64,000 bases of DNA from Chryseobacterium sp. SN22 (GTDB lineage Bacteria; Bacteroidota; Bacteroidia; Flavobacteriales; Weeksellaceae): NCBI RefSeq assembly GCF_008329705.1, contig NZ_VTSX01000018.1, forward strand, positions 47,540 to 111,539, given 5' to 3'. The notes under the pieces were generated by a model, which searched no databases, had not been told where the DNA came from, and saw only the letters and a list, made by a program, of their open reading frames with translations. Each line of letters starts with the position of its first letter. The stretch's first letter is position 1. Shown here one piece after another: positions 37,024 through 45,964 of this stretch. The position numbers were made by a program, and so were the translations under genes.

Positions 37024-37758
37024 ATGAGATATTTCATTGAATTTTCCTACAACGGCAAGAATTATTTCGGCTACCAGATCCAGCCGAATGCCATTTCTGT
37101 ACAGGAAGAAATGGAAAAGGCACTTTCCACGATTTTACAGGAACATATTAAAACAACAGGGGCAGGAAGAACGGACACCGGTGTTCATGCTAAAAAAATA
37201 TTCGCCCATTTTGATACGGATAAAGTTCTGGATCAGGATCTTTCCAGAAGGCTGAACAGTTTCCTTCCGGCAGATATTTCCGTTAAAAGGATTTTCCCGG
37301 TAAAGGATGATTTTCATGCCCGGTTTGATGCGACTTTCCGGACATACGAATATTATATCTCGCTGGAGAAAAACCCTTTTACTGAAGAATCGGCATGGCA
37401 GCACTGGAGAAAACCGCTGGATGTTGATAAGATGAACGAAGGCTGTAAAATTTTATTCGAATATGAAGATTTTACCAGCTTTGCCAAGCTCCACACCGAT
37501 AATAAGACCAACCTCTGCAAAATCTATAAAGCAGAGTGGGAACAGAATGGAAGCGAACTTAAATTTACCGTTTCCGCCAACCGTTTTTTACGGAATATGG
37601 TACGGGCGATCGTCGGAACCCTGGTGGAAGTCGGCACCGGAAAGCTGAAGCCCGAGGAGGTACGGAAAGTGATTGAAGACAAGCACCGCAATTCAGCGGG
37701 AACTTCTGCACCGGCACACGGGCTGTACCTCGTGGATGTGGGGTATGAATTTGAGTGA
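37024..37758 (+). CDS. truA: tRNA pseudouridine(38-40) synthase TruA
   Basis: 244 residues from ATG 37024. The open frame extends upstream, but those residues are hydrophobic and lie across the promoter. TruA converts uridines 38-40 of the tRNA anticodon stem to pseudouridine. The catalytic Asp lies in GAGRTDTGVHA. Other signatures are MRYFIEFSYNGKNYFGYQIQ at the start, FHARFDATFRTYEYYI, and RFLRNMVRAIVGTLVEVG near the C-terminus. Length is normal. It is divergent from lpxK. Confidence 0.96.
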   Translation: MRYFIEFSYNGKNYFGYQIQPNAISVQEEMEKALSTILQEHIKTTGAGRTDTGVHAKKIFAHFDTDKVLDQDLSRRLNSFLPADISVKRIFPVKDDFHARFDATFRTYEYYISLEKNPFTEESAWQHWRKPLDVDKMNEGCKILFEYEDFTSFAKLHTDNKTNLCKIYKAEWEQNGSELKFTVSANRFLRNMVRAIVGTLVEVGTGKLKPEEVRKVIEDKHRNSAGTSAPAHGLYLVDVGYEFE

Positions 37759-37828
37759 AAATTAAAACTTAATATTGTTATTTAATTATAAATCTGCTTT
37801 GACTTTTACGGAAAGCTGAAAAGATGGT

Positions 37829-37836
37829 TATCTTTG
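37829..37836 (+). promoter_or_regulatory. -7 box of the small membrane protein gene
   Basis: TATCTTTG fits TAnnTTTG, 31 nt before the ATG at 37868. No -33 box is seen at normal spacing. Confidence 0.45.
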
Positions 37837-37867
37837 CCGTTCTTATTTAACAAATAAAACTAATATC

Positions 37868-38209
37868 ATGATTGGAATTTTGATTTTAATTGCCGCTTAC
37901 CGCTATTATGCAGGTCTTGCAGGACGGTTCGGTAAAACAAAATGGCATTACGGCCTTCTGGCTTTGGGGATTTACCTGGGCACCCAGTTTGTTTTCGCAT
38001 TTTCCTACGGCATTTACGCAGGCCTTACGGATCCCTCTTCTCTGGATGACAACAACTTCATGGAATTTTCGGTATTGAACCTGGTGGGCTGGCTTCTTTC
38101 CGTAGCGGCGGTCTGGGGATTTTATAAGATTCTGGAAGATAGATTCAGGAAAGAAAACCTGAAAAAACCGGTGATGGAAATCGAGGAAATCGGAAAAAAG
38201 GAGTTGTAA
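37868..38209 (+). CDS. Small inner-membrane protein of unknown function
   Basis: 113 residues with three predicted transmembrane helices: about 1-18 (IGILILIAAYRYYAGLA), 28-52 (LLALGIYLGTQFVFAFSYGIYAG in part) and 68-92 (LNLVGWLLSVAAVWGFYKIL). A charged cytoplasmic tail follows. I do not recognise the family. It is a single gene downstream of truA with its own -7 box. Confidence 0.75.
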   Translation: MIGILILIAAYRYYAGLAGRFGKTKWHYGLLALGIYLGTQFVFAFSYGIYAGLTDPSSLDDNNFMEFSVLNLVGWLLSVAAVWGFYKILEDRFRKENLKKPVMEIEEIGKKEL

Positions 38210-38243
38210 AAAACAGGAACTCTAAGTAGAGACCGTATCAAAA

Positions 38244-38266
38244 GGCTGGAAGAGGGAAGCCGGATG
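38244..38266 (+). repeat. Dispersed element GGCTGGAAGAGGGA, copy 1
   Basis: GGCTGGAAGAGGGAAGCCGG followed by ATG. It matches the reverse complement of the copies at 38476-38505 and 49734-49764 over about 20 nt. Confidence 0.65.
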
Positions 38267-38475
38267 ATGGGAGTACCCTCCGTTAAAATACTTCTGAGAG
38301 TCTTGAACATCAAAATGATTTTTTTGCATCAGACTAAGAAAAAATCCATTAAATTTTCTGATCATTTCTGTTTGTTTAAAACGAGATAAATACCATGGAA
38401 TTCACATTAAAAAGCAGATGGCTCTGTAACCATAGTCAATTAACTTCAGATCTTTTGATGCTTGCATGGGCAAAA

Positions 38476-38505
38476 ACTTCCGGCATCCGGCATCCTCTTC
38501 CAGCT
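38476..38505 (-). repeat. Dispersed element, copy 2
   Basis: ACTTCCGGCATCCGGCATCC then TCTTCCAGCT on the plus strand. It is the inverse of copy 1, and shares a long run with the copy at 49734-49764, differing by one C in the CCTCTTCC region. Confidence 0.7.
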
Positions 38506-38587
38506 TTATCTATCCCATAAATAACGGTCATCACAAATTTTCATCACGAATTCATCCTGTCGTAAAGGCTGACAATTTAGAAAGTCT

Positions 38588-38595
38588 TATTTTTG
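38588..38595 (+). promoter_or_regulatory. -7 box of the ABC exporter gene
   Basis: TATTTTTG fits TAnnTTTG, 37 nt before the ATG. No -33 TTG at normal spacing. Confidence 0.45.
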
Positions 38596-38632
38596 CATAG
38601 GATTTTATGTAATTCTTTCTTCAATTCGTACA

Positions 38633-40393
38633 ATGAAAAAACAAGATACCTGGGGGATCGTGAAGCGGCTGTTCTTTATCGGAATGAAGTTCCGTTCATG
38701 GTTCATCCTTACTTTAATTATCTCCGTTATACTCGCCATGGTTTCTACGTACCGGCCCTACCTTACAATGGAGGTGGTGGATAACGACATTACCAGGCTG
38801 AAAGATAAAGCTTTGATGATGAAGCACATCTATCTGCTGGTAGGTCTGGTGTGCGCCGAAACCATTCTCAACTTTTTCCTGGTTTATTTCTCCAATTTCA
38901 TATCGCAGAATGTGATCCGGGACATCCGGGAAAGGCTGTACAGCAAACTGATTTATTTTAAAACCTCATTTTTCGATAAAACGCCGATCGGCCAGCTGGT
39001 AACCAGAGCGGTCGGTGATGTGGAAACCATTGCCACGGTATATACCGACGGTTTCCTGATGGTGTTCGGGGACGTCCTGAGAATTGTCTTTGTACTGATC
39101 ATGATGTTCAGCACGAATGTTCACCTGAGTTATATTACACTGGCAATTTTACCGCTGATGGTGGTAATTACCCGGTTTTTCCAGAAAAGGCTGAAAAAAG
39201 CATTTGGCGACGAAAGAAACTGGACATCCAACCAGAATTCTTTTGTGCAGGAAAGGCTGGCGGGAATGCCGATCATTCAGGTATTCAACCGTCAGGAATC
39301 CGAGTTCAAAAAGTTTGATGACATCAATATTACCTTAAAAAGCGCCTTGCTGAGAACGGTTTTCATTTTCTCGCTGTTCTTCCCGGTAGTCGAACTGATT
39401 TCCTCGCTGTTCATCGGGTTTATCCTTTTTTACGGAGGCTATATTACAATCAGTGCAGGGGTGGTGATTGCATTTATCCAGTATATTTCAATGCTGATCC
39501 GTCCTTTGAGGCAGATCGCAGACCGTTTCAATAACATTCAGCGCGGTATCGTAGGAGCGGAAAGGGTTTTGGGGCTGATGGATGAAGACAATGGCATGAC
39601 CAATGAAGGAAAAGTGCAGAAAGATCATTTCGACGGCAAGATCGAATTTAAAAATGTTCATTTCGCTTATGACGAAAAGCAGGAAGTATTGAAAGGAATC
39701 GATTTCAAGGTGAATCCGGGAGAAACGGTTGCCATCGTAGGCGCTACCGGGGCGGGAAAATCTACGATCATCAGTTTGATTACCAGATTATACGATATCA
39801 ATTCAGGAAATATCCTGATTGATGATGTCGACCTGAAAGATTACGAGCTGTATAACCTGAGAAGCCATATTGGGGTGGTGTTGCAGGACGTATTCTTATT
39901 CCACGGCAGTATTTTTGAGAACCTTTCTTTTGGGGACGAAAGCATTACGCTGGATAAAATAAAAGCGGGAGCCCGGGAAATTGAGGTTGACCAGTTTATA
40001 GAGCAGCTTCCGGGCGGTTACGATTATGTAGTGAGCGAAAGGGGGTCGTCGATTTCTTTAGGACAGAGACAGCTGCTATCGTTCCTGCGGGCGTACCTGT
40101 CGGATCCGAAGATCCTGATCCTGGATGAAGCCACTTCTTCGATTGACCATGAAAGTGAAAAGCTGATCCAGCGGGCCACGGAAAAGATTACTAAAAACAG
40201 GACTTCCATCATCATTGCCCACCGGCTTTCAACGATTGAGAAAGCAGACAAGATCATCGTGATGGAACACGGTAAAATTGTAGAGGAAGGCAAACACCTT
40301 GAACTCCTCGATAAGAACGGGTATTATTCTACCTTATACAAAGCCCAGCTGAGACATGAGATCGAGCTGGAAGAAGAGGAAAGCAAGAAATAG
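38633..40393 (+). CDS. ABC exporter, fused membrane and ATPase domains (MsbA/MdlB-like)
   Basis: 586 residues. The N-terminal half has six transmembrane helices (about 20-310) of the type I exporter fold. The C-terminal half is the ATPase: Walker A GATGAGKST near 369-377, Q-loop VVLQDVFLFHG, signature SISLGQRQ near 473, Walker B KILILDEATSS near 493, and H-loop IIAHRLSTIEKADKI. The signature reads SLGQ instead of LSGGQ. This is the single-chain half-transporter arrangement, so it acts as a dimer at the inner membrane. The substrate may be a lipid or drug but cannot be read from sequence. A bidirectional terminator follows. Confidence 0.93.
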   Translation: MKKQDTWGIVKRLFFIGMKFRSWFILTLIISVILAMVSTYRPYLTMEVVDNDITRLKDKALMMKHIYLLVGLVCAETILNFFLVYFSNFISQNVIRDIRERLYSKLIYFKTSFFDKTPIGQLVTRAVGDVETIATVYTDGFLMVFGDVLRIVFVLIMMFSTNVHLSYITLAILPLMVVITRFFQKRLKKAFGDERNWTSNQNSFVQERLAGMPIIQVFNRQESEFKKFDDINITLKSALLRTVFIFSLFFPVVELISSLFIGFILFYGGYITISAGVVIAFIQYISMLIRPLRQIADRFNNIQRGIVGAERVLGLMDEDNGMTNEGKVQKDHFDGKIEFKNVHFAYDEKQEVLKGIDFKVNPGETVAIVGATGAGKSTIISLITRLYDINSGNILIDDVDLKDYELYNLRSHIGVVLQDVFLFHGSIFENLSFGDESITLDKIKAGAREIEVDQFIEQLPGGYDYVVSERGSSISLGQRQLLSFLRAYLSDPKILILDEATSSIDHESEKLIQRATEKITKNRTSIIIAHRLSTIEKADKIIVMEHGKIVEEGKHLELLDKNGYYSTLYKAQLRHEIELEEEESKK

Positions 40394-40407
40394 TTGTTCC
40401 AAATAAA

Positions 40408-40447
40408 AAATAAGGGTTAAAATCAGTACCGATTTTAACCCTTATTT
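40408..40447. terminator. Bidirectional terminator between the ABC exporter and CPBP genes
   Basis: A perfect 17-bp stem, 40408-40424 with 40431-40447 (AAATAAGGGTTAAAATC and its complement), has a 6-nt loop. A/T runs on both sides serve both convergent genes. Confidence 0.93.
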
Positions 40448-40448
40448 T

Positions 40449-41336
40449 TTATTTAATCTCATAATTCTTTTTGAGGATGTCTGCAAATTCTTCTTTTGAA
40501 ATTCCTTTTCCCGACGTGAAGCGAACATTCACCAGGCCTTCAGCGGTCGTCAGCTTACCTTTGCCATAGAGATAATCCAGCAGATTCTGAAGATCGTATT
40601 GATCTGCTTTCAGGCTGTAAATTTTATCATCCTGAATATCAGCTTCAAAAGAGACCGTATCTCCGGGAAGCAGAAAAGCTTTCTGTTCGATACTGATGCT
40701 GTAGCGTGAAGTATGATGGGTAAAAGACGGTGTAAAAAACAGCATCACGAAGGGAACAATAATGGCAAAAAGCAGGTTCCATACGGCATGATACAGAAAG
40801 CTGTACAGAATATTCAGCCGTACACGGATATAGCTTAAAATAAAACCGCCCGATAGCTGGGAAATGACGATCAGCGGGGATAAAGCATAGAATTTCCATG
40901 AATCATTTATATAATTATCGAGATGGACGAAACCGAATGCCACTGCGGAACCATACACCAGGTACGGAAAGATCCTGTTCCATTTTTCACGGCTGATAAA
41001 ACGGGAAAACAGCCGGTGGTACCTCAGCGAATACCTGAAAAGAAATTCTTCCAGCAATGGTGCCATAAGGACTGCCAGTAAAAACAGGTTTAATAAGGTA
41101 AGGCTGCTCAGAGGATAGGCTTCCTGAACGGTTATAAAATTCTCCACCAGGTAATCAGAGGGGAATACAATGATAAAGTGCAGTAAAATTTCAATAAGCA
41201 GCAAATTAAAAATCAGCAGGAATCTGTTTTTGGAAGAAATATGGATCCGGACATCGTCAGGTTTCTTTACAAAATGCCATAATCCGGCAGCATCGTTTTT
41301 CAGGCGGAGAAAGTAATTCACAGTAATTTTTAACAA
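40449..41336 (-). CDS. CPBP-family intramembrane metalloprotease (Rce1/Abi type)
   Basis: 295 residues, multi-pass membrane protein. Helices cover about 35-225, followed by a soluble tail of about 75 residues. The family motif EExxxR is in APLLEEFLFRYSLR, and the later His motif (FGFVHLDN) and the SYIRVRLNILYSFLYHAVWN stretch match. CPBP proteases relate to CAAX prenyl endopeptidases and bacteriocin-immunity Abi proteins. The role here is unknown. The C-terminal soluble domain (SIEQKAFLLPGDTVSFEADIQ onward) is not typical of the core family. The gene is convergent with the ABC exporter. Confidence 0.85.
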   Translation of the reverse strand: MLKITVNYFLRLKNDAAGLWHFVKKPDDVRIHISSKNRFLLIFNLLLIEILLHFIIVFPSDYLVENFITVQEAYPLSSLTLLNLFLLAVLMAPLLEEFLFRYSLRYHRLFSRFISREKWNRIFPYLVYGSAVAFGFVHLDNYINDSWKFYALSPLIVISQLSGGFILSYIRVRLNILYSFLYHAVWNLLFAIIVPFVMLFFTPSFTHHTSRYSISIEQKAFLLPGDTVSFEADIQDDKIYSLKADQYDLQNLLDYLYGKGKLTTAEGLVNVRFTSGKGISKEEFADILKKNYEIK

Positions 41337-41766
41337 TAGGTTTTAAAGAAAGATAAATTGTTACATTCTCATTTCCTTTTGAATGAAAAATAAAAAAAAC
41401 ACCTCTGGTAAAAGTCATTTTTTCAGGGCGTTGAATTCGATAATTTGCGACGGATCATCAAGTTTTGACCTCTTTGTTTAAAGCAGAAAAAAATTAAACA
41501 CTACCGGACAGCATCAGTTGAGTAGCGTTCAGGACAGCTTTATTCATCAGTTGTGCAAGAGAATTAAGAAAGTTTAAATCTGTATATAATGCATTTATTT
41601 TTGAAAATGTTTTTGATTATGGTAAATAAATTAAATAATTTATGTTAAAACGTTATGTTTGTCCCAGATAATTTATTAACTTTATTGTGAAATTAAACAG
41701 TCATCCTTCGATTTGGTAGGGTGTTTGATGTAAACAAGTACTTTTTAATTAAAATATCAAAAATAG
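41337..41766. other. Intergenic region upstream of a 70-residue gene
   Basis: About 430 nt, AT-rich, without a recognisable gene or repeat. TATGTTTG at 41654-41661 fits the -7 consensus but lacks a -33 box. It would give a leader of about 100 nt for the small gene at 41767. Confidence 0.4.
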
Positions 41767-41979
41767 ATGAAAAATATCCAAGACGAATTTCAGGTTTTTA
41801 AAGACGAATTGAGAAAGTTGAATATCGAAGTACAGAAAGTGGTAAAAGTTGGGAATGGCAGTATGGATTTCCACGAAGTCTTTTACAAGTCGCCACGGTA
41901 TGAAGATGTGAAGAGCGTGTATGTTCAGCGGCATAATCTGGACAATATTCTGGCAAAATTTAAGCAAGCCTACCATTAA
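41767..41979 (+). CDS. Small cytosolic protein of unknown function
   Basis: 70 residues, charged: starts KNIQDEFQVFKDELRKLNIE and ends DNILAKFKQAYH. No signal or membrane segment. No family recognised. The coding call rests on normal codon use, an A-rich start region and a strong terminator right after the stop. A frame on the opposite strand over the same stretch is less convincing. Confidence 0.65.
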   Translation: MKNIQDEFQVFKDELRKLNIEVQKVVKVGNGSMDFHEVFYKSPRYEDVKSVYVQRHNLDNILAKFKQAYH

Positions 41980-41983
41980 GATA

Positions 41984-42022
41984 AAACGCGGTCCGGAATC
42001 CTGGGCCGCGTTTGTGTTTTTA
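41984..42022 (+). terminator. Intrinsic terminator after the 70-residue gene
   Basis: AAACGCGG (41984-41991) pairs with CCGCGTTT (42006-42013), with further pairing inside, followed by a T-rich run. Confidence 0.85.
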
Positions 42023-42083
42023 TTTATTTCCATGGTTCAATATCATCTCTGAACAAAAGAATTTCCGGTATTACTCCAGTTCT

Positions 42084-42395
42084 TTAATGCCTTATTTCTC
42101 CCGACATGCAAAGGCTTGCTATCAGCGTTCCATAATACAAGACCAGGTTCAGAATCAGGTATTTCATTTCGGTTTCACGAATGTTTTTCCGGTTGATGAA
42201 GATTATGCCCTGCCTGATGAGGACAACCAGCGAAACCAGTACCGTGAGGACTGATGTTGCCACAACTCCGCTCACCATTCCCTCATACGCATCAAATCCA
42301 TAATTAAATTCCCTGAAGAAGAAATGCTGAAGACTGAAAATGATGATAAAAAGATAAGCGCAGGACTGGATTTTACATAGGGTTAATGCTTTCAT
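42084..42395 (-). CDS. Small membrane protein of unknown function
   Basis: 103 residues with three likely transmembrane helices (about 8-25, 40-62, 75-97). The start codon overlaps the stop of the upstream gene as ATGA, so it is translationally coupled to it. No family recognised. The pair may form one membrane complex, but nothing shows its job. Confidence 0.7.
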   Translation of the reverse strand: MKALTLCKIQSCAYLFIIIFSLQHFFFREFNYGFDAYEGMVSGVVATSVLTVLVSLVVLIRQGIIFINRKNIRETEMKYLILNLVLYYGTLIASLCMSGEIRH

Positions 42396-42796
42396 TTCAA
42401 TTTATATTTAAATACAACAGAATCCCCGTTTACCGATACCATCATCGAATCGAAATACTTTTTATGATCAAAACCGGCCATAAATTCGGCAGCATAGGCT
42501 TCTACTGCCTTGATATCAACCGGGACACTATCCTGCTGCCTGGCTACCATGTTGAAATGCTCCAGCCTGGAGATCCGGCGGTGCTTAAGATCACGGAAAT
42601 ACCAGAGGGTATCGATGGTTTCACCGGTATCCATATCGATATGATACTTTTTGTTCAGCTGCATCATAAGTTCAGCGGTCTTCTGGCTCGGCTCATAGCG
42701 CGGCATTCTTCTCATTCCCCAGGTAAAAGGGTTGAGGTAAATCACCATGGGCAGCAGAACCAGCAGAATAAAAACGGCGGTAAAAAATTTTTTCAT
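42392..42796 (-). CDS. Exported or membrane-anchored protein of unknown function
   Basis: 134 residues. An uncleaved-looking N-terminal helix (KKFFTAVFILLVLLPMVIYL) is followed by a charged soluble region, ending VNGDSVVFKYKLK. No family recognised. It is the first of a two-gene unit with the small membrane protein downstream (4-nt overlap). Confidence 0.7.
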   Translation of the reverse strand: MKKFFTAVFILLVLLPMVIYLNPFTWGMRRMPRYEPSQKTAELMMQLNKKYHIDMDTGETIDTLWYFRDLKHRRISRLEHFNMVARQQDSVPVDIKAVEAYAAEFMAGFDHKKYFDSMMVSVNGDSVVFKYKLK

Positions 42797-42807
42797 TCGG
42801 GTAAATA

Positions 42808-42834
42808 AAAACCGCTCTAAGATAGAACGGTTTT
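42808..42834 (-). terminator. Intrinsic terminator of the DUF3575 gene
   Basis: Read on the minus strand, AAAACCGTTCT pairs with AGAGCGGTTTT (one mismatch) and is followed by further T. It ends the gene at 42856-43605. Confidence 0.75.
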
Positions 42835-42855
42835 CTGAATATTCAAATTATTTTT

Positions 42856-43605
42856 CTAGAACCGGTATCCTACAGACAATCCGCTCCGGAATCCCAGCCA
42901 CGGCCCGTCTACATTTACTTTGGCTCCGCTGGAGTTGGTTTCTACGGTATAATTGACATATGGAATATCCAGGTCTTCGATTTCCTGTTTTAATCTTGCC
43001 TGCATATCGGGCGTCAGCACCACATCGCTGGTCATGATGAAATCGCCCTGGCCTTTTCCGTAATGGGCTCCGGCAATCCATAAATCCAGCACCAGGTTCC
43101 GGCTTTTTGTAAGAAAGAACTGGGCGCCGATCATCAGTCCGCCGCTGTTTCCGTGGGCACTTCCGTTTCCTTTCAGCGGAATTTCATATGTGATTCCGCT
43201 GAAGGTGTAATCATAATAAAAATCGAAGGTATTGGACGTTATTTTGGAATACCGATAGTACGGTGCGAGGTAAAATCCTTTTCCATAGCCGGCTCCCAGA
43301 TAAAAACGCGGCTCGATGGTGAAATTGAAGGATTTTACTTCAAGGTTCTGGAATCTTCTTTCGTCCTCATCTTTCAGAAACGAATTGATGAAGGGTACTT
43401 TTCCTTCAGGCATGGCCCCGAACCCCATATTCACGGAAAACCATTGGGTAAAGGCTCTCTCATAGGAAAGGTTGATATTCCTGAAAGCGTAGGCGGTAAC
43501 ATTCGTTTTAATGATGTTCAGCTTGTCCGAATAGTCGGAAACCGGAGCTTCCTGCGCAGCTAATGCTGAAGAAATAAAGGGAAGCAGTACAAGGTATTTT
43601 TTCAT
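42856..43605 (-). CDS. DUF3575-type outer-membrane protein
   Basis: 249 residues from ATG 43605, chosen because it starts a clean signal peptide (KKYLVLLPFISSALAAQ). The open frame runs further upstream with no similarity. The body is a beta-barrel pattern: NVTAYAFRNINLSYERAFTQWFSVNMGFG, then FTIEPRFYLG, then the C-terminal SGLSVGYRF with a terminal Phe. The NxTAYxFRNINLSYERAF opening is characteristic of DUF3575 proteins of the Bacteroidota outer membrane. Function is unknown. A terminator follows. Confidence 0.82.
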   Translation of the reverse strand: MKKYLVLLPFISSALAAQEAPVSDYSDKLNIIKTNVTAYAFRNINLSYERAFTQWFSVNMGFGAMPEGKVPFINSFLKDEDERRFQNLEVKSFNFTIEPRFYLGAGYGKGFYLAPYYRYSKITSNTFDFYYDYTFSGITYEIPLKGNGSAHGNSGGLMIGAQFFLTKSRNLVLDLWIAGAHYGKGQGDFIMTSDVVLTPDMQARLKQEIEDLDIPYVNYTVETNSSGAKVNVDGPWLGFRSGLSVGYRF

Positions 43606-43791
43606 AATCATATATTTAAGTGTTGCTGAGGTGCAAGCAAAAAACGGGCAAATAATTGCGGAATTTACAGGCATATAATAAAATTAATATTCTCTTGATA
43701 AAAATATATGCCGGCTTCAGGCATTAAGCTAATCTCTGATGTAACAATTTATACTTCCTGCTTGTCTTATTCCATATATTCAAATTCAGAA

Positions 43792-45873
43792 ATGAAAAAA
43801 ACTTTATGTTCGTTGTTTCTTTTGTGCGGAATTTTAGCTTTTTCGCAGGAAACTGTAAAGAACGATACCATGAATACGAAAACGGCGGAAATCCGGGAAG
43901 TTATCGTAAAAGCACAGCGTAAGAAACAGATGGCCGACCGTGCTGTCTACACGTTTGATAAGGAAGCCCTGGAAAAAGCACGCTATGCAAAAGACCTGAT
44001 ACAGACTTTACCGGAACTTCAGCTGGACCCGGTAACCAATACGCTGAAAAGTACAAAAGGCGGGACCACTCTGTTTTTAATCAACGGGATTGAAGCAACG
44101 GATATGCAGATCCGAAGCATAGCTCCAAGTGAAGTGGTAAAAGTGGAATATTATGATATTCCTCCTGCCCGATGGGCAACAAGAGCAGATATCGTAGTGA
44201 ACCTGGTGACCCGCTCCACTGAAACCGGCTACGTTTTTGGGACCGATGTAAGTTCCGCACTGAATACCGGATTTGTAAATGGCTCGGCATATGCGAATTT
44301 TACCAAAGGAAAAAATAACATCGGACTGGAATACTCTATCAACCTGAGGGATTATAATAACCGGAAGATCCACAGTATTTACGATTATCACCTGGACGGC
44401 AGCCATTACCGGACCGATGAAAGCAAAGTTGATCACTTCGGATATACCTCTCAGAATCTGGCGTTGAGATACACCCGGATGGTTCCGGACAATTATGCTT
44501 TACAGGCAAAAATGGATGTGGATATTTTTACCAGTTTCATCAAAGGAAAAGGCGGCAGCATTTTTACCAAAGACATCTTTACCGAAGAGCATGCCCTCCT
44601 TAAAAACGGATCTTCCGGCTATACCGTTCCGACCCTCGACCTTTATTTGTCCAAAAACATCAGTAAAAAAGATGAGCTGAGCATAAATGTAGTCGGATCT
44701 ACCTTTAATACCGATACTTCTGAATTTGCAAGGGAATGGATCATTTCCTCCGGAACTTCCGTTTTCGATAATGATATGAACCTTACAACCAGACAGACGG
44801 GCATCATCGGAGAACTGGCGCATGTCCATACTTTCGAATCAGGGAAGCTTTCTTCGGGGTACCGGGTTTCCAACACGGCGATTTCCAATGATCTTCAGAA
44901 CCTGACCGGATTTTCGGAATACCGTGTCAATTACCTGGAACAGTATTTTTATACGGAATTTTCAGGAAAAGTAAAGAAATTCAGCTATCGGGTAGGAGCA
45001 GGCCTTACCAACATCCATAATAAAAGCGCTGAAAACACCTTCGATCAGTGGGCTTTTACCCCTAAGGTCATTCTGGGATATCAGCTGAAAGATAACCAGA
45101 ACCTGCGTTTTACCAGCAGCTATAAACCGGTAAGCCCTTGGAGTACTGCTTTGAGCAGCAATATTGTACAAATGGCACCGAACATTGTACAGCGCGGAAA
45201 TCCTTTCCTGAAATCCCAGCAGATCTTTGCCAATAATTTCATCTATTCATTTAACAATAAATATTTTGATTTCAATGCCAATCTGTTTTACCAATATACA
45301 GACCGGATCATCAACCAGTATTATATAGCGGATGAAAATTTCGGCTATGCGCTGACGTATGAGAATGCAAAAAATGCCCAGCGATCGGGGCTTCAGCTTT
45401 CGGGTTCTTACAAGCCATTCGGTAACAGTCTTCTTGTGGTGAAATTAAACCTGACTCCGGCAACGGAAACGGTCAGGACAAGCAGCGGCGCTTTAATTAA
45501 GAATAATTACCTGGCCAATAATCTGGTGCTGTCTTCCGAATACAAGTCCTTCAGCCTGCAGTATCAGCTGAATATCCCGGTATACACGCTGAACGGTGCC
45601 TTTTTAAGCACCAATGAAAACCAGAACCATGCTTTTGCCAGCTATAAAAAGAAAGAGTGGACGTTGATGGCAGGAATGTACTGGATCGGAATGCCGTCGG
45701 AATACAAGACCAAGAGCCTTCCGGAAAGCCTGGTAAATTACAGCCGCGTTAACCGGATTATGAACAACCGGTGTATGTTTGTACTGGGCTTCAGCTATGA
45801 TTTTTCCAAAGGCAAAAAGACGGAACTGAATAAGAAGCTGAACAATTATACGGCTCCGGCTGCTACTTTTTAA
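43792..45873 (+). CDS. Outer-membrane beta-barrel protein with TonB-receptor-like plug
   Basis: 693 residues from ATG 43792, the start of the signal peptide (KKTLCSLFLLCGILAFSQ); an open extension upstream is ignored. A plug-like domain (about 30-150) reads EIREVIVKAQRKKQMADRAVY, then AKDLIQTLPELQLDPVTN, then TLFLINGIEATDMQIRSI, with the family VVKVEYYDIPPARW. The barrel runs to about 693. It lacks the carboxypeptidase-like N-terminal domain usual in SusC. The substrate is unknown; there is no SusD gene. A bidirectional terminator follows. Confidence 0.85.
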   Translation: MKKTLCSLFLLCGILAFSQETVKNDTMNTKTAEIREVIVKAQRKKQMADRAVYTFDKEALEKARYAKDLIQTLPELQLDPVTNTLKSTKGGTTLFLINGIEATDMQIRSIAPSEVVKVEYYDIPPARWATRADIVVNLVTRSTETGYVFGTDVSSALNTGFVNGSAYANFTKGKNNIGLEYSINLRDYNNRKIHSIYDYHLDGSHYRTDESKVDHFGYTSQNLALRYTRMVPDNYALQAKMDVDIFTSFIKGKGGSIFTKDIFTEEHALLKNGSSGYTVPTLDLYLSKNISKKDELSINVVGSTFNTDTSEFAREWIISSGTSVFDNDMNLTTRQTGIIGELAHVHTFESGKLSSGYRVSNTAISNDLQNLTGFSEYRVNYLEQYFYTEFSGKVKKFSYRVGAGLTNIHNKSAENTFDQWAFTPKVILGYQLKDNQNLRFTSSYKPVSPWSTALSSNIVQMAPNIVQRGNPFLKSQQIFANNFIYSFNNKYFDFNANLFYQYTDRIINQYYIADENFGYALTYENAKNAQRSGLQLSGSYKPFGNSLLVVKLNLTPATETVRTSSGALIKNNYLANNLVLSSEYKSFSLQYQLNIPVYTLNGAFLSTNENQNHAFASYKKKEWTLMAGMYWIGMPSEYKTKSLPESLVNYSRVNRIMNNRCMFVLGFSYDFSKGKKTELNKKLNNYTAPAATF

Positions 45874-45910
45874 TCCGGTTTTTACCGTTTATTTTTTTTA
45901 TTTAAAATTT

Positions 45911-45945
45911 AAAACTCCGCCCGGAAATTCCGGGCGGAGTTTTTA
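45911..45945. terminator. Bidirectional terminator between the plug-barrel gene and the T9SS gene
   Basis: 14-bp perfect stem: AAAACTCCGCCCGG (45911-45924) with CCGGGCGGAGTTTT (45930-45943), 5-nt loop, T runs on both strands. Confidence 0.95.
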
Positions 45946-45964
45946 TTATCTATAGAAATAGATT

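Larger units (their letters stand above)
38210..38632. other. Intergenic region with two dispersed repeats
   Basis: About 420 nt without a gene. It holds two copies of a dispersed element, at 38244-38266 and, inverted, at 38476-38505, plus the -7 box of the next gene at 38588-38595. I see nothing else. Confidence 0.6.

Noticed and set aside
41749..42033. Minus-strand frame of 94 codons opposite the 70-residue gene
   Set aside because: It would run through the terminator of the plus-strand gene and reads as mirror-image hydrophobic sequence; the plus-strand frame has the better context.
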